From Pegea sp. RAD2-039 (taxonomy: Eukaryota > Chordata > Thaliacea > Salpida > Salpidae): DNA of 64,000 nucleotides. A model generated the notes under the pieces. It worked only from the letters and a program-made list of their open reading frames with translations, made no database searches and was not told where the DNA came from. Below, piece by piece: positions 56,989 to 64,000 of this stretch (positions are counted from its first letter, which is position 1; each line of letters starts with the position of its first letter). The stretch spans positions 372,001-436,000 of the forward strand of contig JAQGEQ010000192.1 in assembly GCA_034620365.1 (NCBI GenBank), written 5' to 3'. The translations under genes and the position numbers were made by a program.

Positions 56989-58110
56989 ATGAAAACTTTT
57001 GATAAACAAAAAGTTGTTAGATACGTTCAAAGTGGTTCTTTATTGAAGCTAAAACATTATTTAATCAAATGTAATAAAAAAGACATTTGCTTCAATCTAA
57101 ACTTTAAATATGGAAGTTTGGATCAGACTCTACTTCATATAGCTTCTTCTTTTGGTGATGATGCAGTTGTTCGATGTTTAATCAAACATGGAGCTCGAGT
57201 TAACATTAAAGATAAGAATGGAAATTCGCCAGTACATATTGCTGCTAAATATATATTAGATACAAATGAATATGCATCTTATAAATTACTGATAAATCCT
57301 CTACTGCAGAAGTTTCCTGGGGGTCTTAATATTAAAAATAAAGATGGAAAAACAGCAGAATACTTCTTAAATGAAGCTCGTCAAATCCATAAACTTCTTA
57401 ACTCAAAAAAACAACAAGCTGAATCTTCAGAGTCTGATGATAATAAAAACCAAGATGACAGTGCATCAAAATCATGGGAAGAAAAAATATCAGATGAATT
57501 ATTTTATGAGAATGGAGATGATTCAACAAAGTTTCCGGATGGTGATTGGGCGGACACAAAATATTCTACCTTCCAACAATGGGCTGATGAAATCGCGAAT
57601 GAATATGAACGTAAACACAGATTTAAAAATATGAATAAGGTTAGTAATAAGATGACAAAACGCCAAAAATGGATGGAACAAGAAGAAGAAAAACTTCGTC
57701 AATATAAAGCTGAAAATCTCTATATAAATGCCATTAATCAGCGTAAGACTGAAAATCTTGAAAAAATGCATCATAAATACCAAGAAGGGATCCAACAGTT
57801 GAAAGAGAAGAGTTCAGATCCAACCAAGAAATTAAAATTTCGTGATATTCCTTGGCCTTGTCGTGGTTCTGTTAATGAAATGGTGGAAGTAATGATGAGT
57901 GCTTTATCATCTTCTGCTACTATTAAAGAACGAAAGAAGTTTGTTGTAAGGCAATTGGTTCTGTGGCATCCAGATAAATTCCAACAAATGTGTGCTAGCC
58001 AACTTGCAGATGAAGATAGAGATGTAATTTTGGATACAGTCAAGTTATTGTCACAGTCTTTAACTAAATTATTGAAATCAGAAACAGTTGAACTTACTCA
58101 TACTTTGTAG
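56989..58110 (+). CDS. NFKBIL1: NF-kappa-B inhibitor-like protein 1 homologue
   Basis: 373 residues, intronless, close to the vertebrate length (381). Ankyrin-type repeats lie near residues 45-120 (TLLHIASSFGDDAVVRCLIK, HGARVNIKDKNGNSPVHIAA, LNIKNKDGKTAEYF). A charged coiled-coil middle (about 140-265) includes FQQWADEIANEYERKH and is rich in Glu/Lys. The C-terminal family signature is FRDIPWPCRG, followed by a DnaJ-like helical stretch with RQLVLWHPDKFQQM. In animals the protein is nuclear and speckle-associated, implicated in NF-kappa-B or mRNA regulation; the exact role is unsettled. It ends 71 bp before the DDB1 ATG on the same strand. Confidence 0.93.
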   Translation: MKTFDKQKVVRYVQSGSLLKLKHYLIKCNKKDICFNLNFKYGSLDQTLLHIASSFGDDAVVRCLIKHGARVNIKDKNGNSPVHIAAKYILDTNEYASYKLLINPLLQKFPGGLNIKNKDGKTAEYFLNEARQIHKLLNSKKQQAESSESDDNKNQDDSASKSWEEKISDELFYENGDDSTKFPDGDWADTKYSTFQQWADEIANEYERKHRFKNMNKVSNKMTKRQKWMEQEEEKLRQYKAENLYINAINQRKTENLEKMHHKYQEGIQQLKEKSSDPTKKLKFRDIPWPCRGSVNEMVEVMMSALSSSATIKERKKFVVRQLVLWHPDKFQQMCASQLADEDRDVILDTVKLLSQSLTKLLKSETVELTHTL

Positions 58111-58181
58111 ATTTCTTTCATAAAGTTTTCATGTTTCATTTGTTTTGTTAACAGGTTATTATTTAACTAATTTTTACTGAA
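58111..58181 (+). promoter_or_regulatory. NFKBIL1-DDB1 gap with strong acceptor-like site
   Basis: The 71-bp gap contains a T-rich tract ending TTTTGTTAACAG (AG at 58153-58154), 27 nt before the DDB1 ATG. There is no room for an ordinary promoter. This suggests a dicistronic transcript with trans-splicing; no AATAAA is present, only CATAAA. Confidence 0.5.
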
Positions 58182-61100
58182 ATGGCTTATCAATATGTTG
58201 TTACAGCCCAGAAACCAACAGCTGTTACTAAATGCATTGCAGGTATTTCAATTTCATAAACTCTTTCAATTAATCTTTAATCTGTGATCTTTTAGGAACT
58301 TTCACAAGTCCTAATGATCGAAATCTTATTATTGCCAAGAACAACAAGATAGAAATATATACTTTATCACCAGAGGGTTTGAAACCTATTAAAGAAATCT
58401 CAATTTATGGAAAGATTACTGTCATGCTTTTATTTCGTCCTGAGCAGGTTTAGTTTCAAAACTTTTGAGATTTTCTTCAAATCATTTCTATTCTAGTCGA
58501 AGAACCAAGACTTCTTATTTATTTTAACTGATCGATACCATGGTTGTATCTTATACTGTAAACAAGATGAAGATAATAACTTGGAAGTAATCACAAAAGC
58601 CAGTGGAGACTTAAGTGTAAGTTGTTGAAGGATAAAAAGACCAAAAAAAGGAACTTTGTTAATAGGATCCTGTTGGAAGACCCCCTGATTCTGGAATTAT
58701 CGGAATAATTGATCCTTACAGTAAACTAATTGGTCTTCGACTATATGAAGGAGTCATTAAAGTTGGTGATAAAATTTTGATGAAATATTTGAAATAATTT
58801 CAACATTTTTTTAGTTTCTACCTTATGATGTTAGTGGAAGTGAATTAAAACCTTTCAATGTAAAAGTGGAACAATTAAATATGATAGATGCACAATTCAT
58901 GTATGGATGCAACGAACCAACCATCGCCATCATCTTCCAAGTATATTTGTGTCTTCCATACAATCATAATCTTCTTCTTGTGATCTTAGAACACACAAGG
59001 ACGACATGTAAGCAGCTTGAAAATTGATACAAGATTAAAAGAGGTTCAAAACGGAGATTGGACTGAAGAAAACATTGAATTTGAGGCTCAAACATTAATT
59101 CCAAGTTAGTAGTTCCCTGAAGTATCAAATCATCTACTAAACAAGCTTTGTTATAGTCCCTAAACCCATGTACGGAGTCATTATAGTTGGTTGTTCAGCT
59201 GTTACCTACAAACTTGAAGATAAAATTATTTTAAGCGTCAAGTTACTTGATACAGAGGTAATAGGTTTAATCTCCATCAGATATTTCATTTATTTTATCT
59301 TTATAGAACCCAATCACCTGTTTTGCACCTATAGATGTTGACTACTCGCGAATATTGCTAGGCAACCAAAACGGTGATCTTTACATGCTCATTTTGAAGA
59401 GTGTTTACTCTGATGATGGAGTGAAAGTAGTTGAAAGTTTAAATATCAAATATATCGGACAGGTTACAGTAGTTAGAACCTTCCAATTTCCAAATTTCAT
59501 TTCCTCTTATAGGCTTCTATTCCTGAAGCCATGTGTTACCTTGACAACGGAGTCTTTTATGTTGGATCGCGTCTTGGTGATTCGCAGCTTATCAAATTCG
59601 TAGATGAAAAGCAGAAAGGTTTGAATCAATTTGATTGAGAATTAAATGAAAAGTTGAATCGTGAGTAGGTGATGGTGGTTCCGATCAAATGATTCAGATT
59701 TTGGAAAGCTTCACAAACATCGGACCAATAGTGGACATGTGTGTGGTCGACCTGGACAGACAAGGGCAGAATCAAGTAGGCATGTTTGTGTGATCTTCAC
59801 CTGATCCTCATCTGATCTTCAGCTAGTCACTTGTTCCGGAGCATTTAAAGATGGGAGTCTTCGAGTGGTTCGAAATGGAATCGGAATCCATGAACACGCC
59901 AGCTTCGATTTAAAATCTGTAAAAGGTCATTTTCTCTTCGATTAATCGAATCATGTTTACTGAATCAGATCTTTTCAGGGATGTGGCCTCTGAAGATAGG
60001 ATGGAGTAACTCCCACTCCACTAAGAATGACTCTTTGATTGTTTCCTGCATCAATCACAGCCGAATCCTTAAATTTGATGAAGATGGGATCGAAGAGAAA
60101 GACTTGAATGGATATGATACAGATAGCGTCACTCTATACACTGCCAACGTGTGCTTCGATCAAATTGTTCAGGTACAACATCATTTGTGTCTTCATCTGT
60201 GTCTTTGTCTGCATCTTCATCTGTGTCTTTGTCTGCATCATCATTTGTGTCTTCATCTATGTCTTCGTCTGCATCTTCATCTGTGTCTTTGTCTGTATCT
60301 TCATCTGTGTCTTTGTATGTATCTTTATCTGTATCTTCATCTGTGTCTTTGTCTGCATCTTTATCTGTGTCTTTGTCTGCATCTTCATCTGTGTCTTTTA
60401 GGTCACTGACAAACAAATTCGACTTCTCAACATGGGTGGTTGTAATGACGATAGCAATCTAGTGTCATGGCAACCAACAGACAATCGTCACATCACCGTT
60501 GCAGCTGGTAACTTCTATCAACTACTAGTTGCTTGTGGCAACAAAATCTTCTATTTGGAAATAACGCGAGGTTCGTTTGTGACGTCATCAGCTTCTATGA
60601 ACGTTTCGATTTTACAGGAGGGCTCGTCGAAGTAGTGACGAAACTACTTCAGTATGAAGTGGCTTGCCTGTCAATCAAACCACTCAGCTGTCAATCAAAT
60701 TGTGAAGATGAACAGATGGATACAGATGACGATTTAGTCGCGAAATTATGTGCTGTAGGACTTTGGAAGGATAACAGCGCGCGTATTTACGCGATTCCAT
60801 CTTTAGAACAACTTCACAGTAGTCAATTATCAACAGGTTCGATAGATGAAATGTTAGTTGAGTTTTTCTTATCAAATTTTTTGTAGATATTATCCCACGC
60901 TCCATAGAACTTGTTAATTTTGAAGGAGTTTCTTACTGCTTATCATCACTCGGTGATGGGAATCTTGTTTATTATCAACTCAATCCGATCACTGGTAAGA
61001 CTCCAATGACGTCATCATCTCTTTCGAATGACGTCATCAAATTTATTCAGGTTTTTTAAGTGAGAAGAAAACTATTCAATTAACAACATGTCCAACTATT

Positions 61101-63118
61101 TTGAAAGTATTTGCTCTCCCTGGAGGACCTACTACTGTATTCGCTTGTTCTGATCGCCCCAGTGTCATCTACAGTTCCAACAAGAAGTTGGTCATCTCAA
61201 ATGTCAATTTGAAAAGAGTCACTCATATGTGTGTCCTGGATTCAGATGGTTATCCGAACAGGTGAACATCTCATCTTCATCATCTTCGATCTGATCTCTT
61301 GTTTCAGTTTAGCGATCGCGAATGAAGACAGCGTCATTCTCGGCGTCATAGACGCGATTCAGAAACTTCATATCGGTAAAATTCAAATCAATGAAAGTCC
61401 ACGACGAATCGCGTATCAGGTAATTTGCATAAAAGTCCCTAAAGTTGGTTAGTAACCAGTTGGTTGTTAAGGAACAAACGCGAACGTTCGCTGTATCGTC
61501 AACAAGAACTGATCGAGTTTCTTCAGATGGTCGACTTGAACCAGTTCGTCAATCAGCTAGCACCATGGTAACGTGATGACGTCATATAACCATTTCATTT
61601 CACGCGTATTTCAGGCGCGAAAAAAGAGTAAAGATCCGAATGCACTCCTAAAATGTTCTTCATCTCGTTCAGAAGCTGATATTCACAACATCATCATCTT
61701 TGATGAGGTTTCTTGGGATGGTAATGACGTCATCATCGCTTACTGACGTCATTAACGCGCGATTTCAACAGTTCTTCACTCATATCAACTAGCAGCTTCA
61801 GAAGAATGTTTGAGTATTATGAGTTGTAGTCTAGGTGATGAATGGAATGCTTCCTACTTTATTGCTGGCACTGCATTCGTATGTCACGATGAAACAGAAC
61901 CGCGTAGCGGACGCATCATCGTCTTTCGCTTCCTTCCTAGCGACAGTAAGATCGTGACGTCATCAGTGATCCTCTTTCACTCCCGATTCTTCTAGACTCT
62001 TTACAAATAGTTGCTGAGAAAGAAGTAAAAGGAGCTGTCTACTCAATTTGCTCACTAGAGGGCAGTATACTTGCATCTGTCAATAACACTGTGTGTGTTT
62101 ATGAATGGTTGAGTGAACAGCGACAGCTTCGCGCGCTTTGTAGTCGTCAAGGAAACGTGATGGCGTTGTATTTGAAGAGTTGTAATGATCAAGTGTTAGT
62201 TGGTGATATCATGAGATCAATGTCTGTACTTCACTTTAATCGATTTAAAGAAGAATTACAGGAAGTAATAATTCGAGTTGTCGTGACGTCATAATCACGT
62301 GATGATCGTAGGTAGCGCGCGACTACAATCCGAATTGGATGACTGCAGTTGAGATGTTAGATGAAGAAACTTTTATCGGGTCTGAGAATTTCCACAACAT
62401 TATCGTTTGTCAGAAAAAGTAATTACAAAATACTTCTCGTTGTGACGTGTCATGAGTGTTGATGACGTCATAGGCTTGTTCGTTCGAGTGAAGTGGAAAC
62501 GACGAAGTTGGTTGAAGTTGGTAATTTCCATGTTGGTGATTTTATCAATACATTTCGACATGGGACTTTAGTGATGCAAAATGCTGTTGAAACTGAACTA
62601 AAAACTGAGGTACAAAAAAAATGTCAATTTGAATTAAAATTTCGAAAATCTGGTTGGATAGGAAAGTCGAATCTTGTATGGGACTGTTGCTGGATGTATC
62701 GGAGTTGTTGTCGGATTGCAGAAGAGTTCTTTCGAGTTTCTTCTTGAATTACAAACCAAATTAGCAAAGATTATGTACAGCGTCGGAAACATTAAACATG
62801 AAAAATATCCTTTGAAATCAAATTTAATCAAATTTTTATTTCCTTAACTTTTAATTTCTACTTGGAGGTCATTCTGCACTGTCCGCAAAACAGAACCTAG
62901 TCAAGGATTTATTGATGGAGATCTTATTGAGAGTTTTTTAGATCTTCCTAGAGAAGATAAGAAGAAGATAGCTTCTAACATCTATGTCAGATAAGATGTG
63001 AAATCATTTGTATCTTTTACTGACTTTTTATTTGTAGATTAAAGATGGAAGCAGTGAGAAGTTGGCGACGGTTGATGAACTAATTAAGAAGATTGAAGAA
63101 TTGAGTCGTTTGCATTGA
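58182..63118 (+). CDS. DDB1: DNA damage-binding protein 1 (CUL4 ligase adaptor)
   Basis: DDB1, the triple beta-propeller adaptor of CUL4-RBX1 ubiquitin ligases, which acts in the nucleus and cytoplasm in nucleotide excision repair and protein turnover. The N terminus is [19 protein letters not shown]. Exons checked at the ends: 58182-58242, 58296-58447, 58497 onward, ... 62862-62985, 63038-63118. Landmarks along the length: [59 protein letters not shown] block, [119 protein letters not shown] and the C-terminal [12 protein letters not shown]. All three propellers appear present. It contains a U12-type intron (62805-62861) and a repeat-filled intron (60173-60401). Confidence 0.95.
60173..60401 (+). 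repeat. Minisatellite filling a DDB1 intron
   Basis: A 229-nt intron made almost wholly of 12-bp units of the type TTCATCTGTGTC / TTTGTCTGCATC (about 18 units, often alternating as 24-bp pairs). Donor GTACAA and acceptor CTTTTAG keep the phase between FDQIVQ and [10 protein letters not shown]. All frames stay open, giving spurious ORFs. Confidence 0.93.
62805..62861 (+). other. U12-type AT-AC intron in DDB1
   Basis: The exon ends ...AAACATGAAAA, followed by donor ATATCCTTT, branch-site block TTCCTTAAC (branch A about 14 nt from the end) and acceptor TCTAC. Removal joins AA|T to give asparagine and restores HENWRSF, matching the conserved WRSF of DDB1. No GT-AG alternative keeps the frame. 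Confidence 0.93.
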
Positions 63119-63650
63119 TTAGTTATCACCCTAATCAAGTGTTGCTCATTTAAAAAATCTTTTTTTATTATTAGATTAGTAATTAATTTTTTGTTTATTT
63201 AGTTTTTATTTCTACTTTTATCATAAAATGTTTCAATTTGAAAAATTTTGAAATAATAAAACCAATAAAACTAACTTTCTGTTTACATCTTCAAAAGTAA
63301 GAAAAAGTTAAAATCAACAAATTCTTAGAGAAAGATTTAAAGTTTTAAAAGATTTTAACTTAGAAATTTTTAGACGAAAAAAAATATATTTTGATGAAAT
63401 CAAAATGAACAATTTTTATACAAGTAAGTCACCTCTTTCTTACAAGGAAATAAACTTTTAAAATCAAACTTTTTTATAACCTAGCTTTGCGTGGCTGAAA
63501 ATATTGAAAAAATAGATTTATTTAAATATTCAATTTGGTAAATTTCAGATTTTTTCCATTCAAAATCAGTTTCTGAAAATACCAGTTGTTAATCAAAAAG
63601 TCGAAAATTTAATTATTTTTCTCTAAAAACAAATATTTTTAATAAAAGAT
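63119..63650. other. AT-rich 3' flank of DDB1
   Basis: No coding frame. It holds the DDB1 3' UTR; AATAAAACC at about 63254 is a plausible polyadenylation signal. Confidence 0.5.
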
Positions 63651-63654
63651 CATT

Positions 63655-64000
63655 ATGACATCAAGCAATTATCTTGCAAAACTTCAAACTGCACTACACA
63701 CGGTCGAAAACTGGTCTACGAATTGGCAGCTCAGATTCCAACCCACAAAGTCTGAACTTATAACTTTTTCTCGTAAACCAGCTACAAATTCCTTAAACCA
63801 ATACTCCATCAATAGATTTATTATTCAACAAATATCTTTGGTCCTAGACCTTGGCATTACTCTATCATCTGACTTTAGATAGAACAACTATGTTTCCAAA
63901 ATCTTTGGAAAATTAATCAACCTTGTCTACCTTATTATAAAGACCTTTAATTCTAAGGACCCATGCTTCTTTATCAATCTTTTCAAATTGTACGTACGTC
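63655..64000 (+). mobile_element. Non-LTR retrotransposon remnant, copy D (continues past window)
   Basis: Nearly identical to copy A from 4660 onward, beginning just after its YADD region (AAACTTCAAACTGCACTACA). It has one open stretch (63655-63882) coding the RT-thumb-like part and runs off the right edge. Its 5' end is truncated. Confidence 0.88.

Noticed and set aside
60108..60462. Cys/Leu/His-, Ser- and Asp-rich ORFs
   Set aside because: They arise from the 12-bp repeat in a DDB1 intron. Flanking exons join in phase without it.

Overview
The window is animal nuclear DNA. It is very AT-rich, and its genes are interrupted by many short spliceosomal introns, mostly about 45-60 nt. It carries the metazoan-specific APP (amyloid precursor protein) together with SLCO/OATP, DENND4, RANBP3, DDB1, GTF2E1 and PSMB2 homologues. 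I could not fix the phylum. Tightly packed head-to-tail gene pairs, a U12-type AT-AC intron and short introns point to a small-bodied bilaterian that keeps a minor spliceosome and may use spliced-leader trans-splicing.

Layout. RANBP3 (3' part missing) is at 1-1944 (-). A decayed non-LTR retrotransposon is at 3.43-5.19 kb (+), and a tRNA-like SINE candidate is at 6.5-6.86 kb. An intronless SLC43-type transporter is at 7.08-8.48 kb (+). LTR-retroelement debris is at 9.25-10.69 kb. A 12-exon SLCO/OATP transporter is at 10.97-15.48 kb (-), followed by more retroelement debris at 16.8-18.1 kb. A 30-exon DENND4 gene is at 19.68-27.35 kb (-), with a 24-bp minisatellite beginning inside its stop codon. 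NOP53 and MGAT2 lie at 33.75-31.1 kb (-), and a CXorf65/C22orf15-type gene is at 38.95-40.4 kb (+). A second retrotransposon copy is at 40.6-42.26 kb (-). An APP homologue with two Kunitz domains is at 43.25-47.72 kb (-). GTF2E1 and PSMB2 are at 52.69-49.83 kb (-); PSMB2 is damaged beside a 113-bp tandem repeat. A third retrotransposon copy is at 54.09-55.24 kb (-). NFKBIL1 and DDB1 are at 56.99-63.12 kb (+), and a fourth retrotransposon copy enters from 63.65 kb.

The genes do not form one pathway. They are housekeeping or nuclear functions (nuclear export, ribosome assembly, N-glycan maturation, transcription initiation, proteasome, DNA-damage ubiquitin ligase), two membrane transporters, a Rab exchange factor and APP. 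The most unusual signals are these. (1) The palindrome TGACGTCA is heavily repeated, but only inside DENND4 (plus its 3' minisatellite) and the 3' half of DDB1. (2) Three same-strand gene pairs are 71-176 bp apart, each with an intronless upstream gene and a splice-acceptor-like site before the downstream ATG. (3) DDB1 contains a textbook AT-AC intron. (4) APP has tandem Kunitz domains and loses metal ligands. (5) PSMB2 lacks about 22 conserved codons exactly where its exon runs into repeat sequence.
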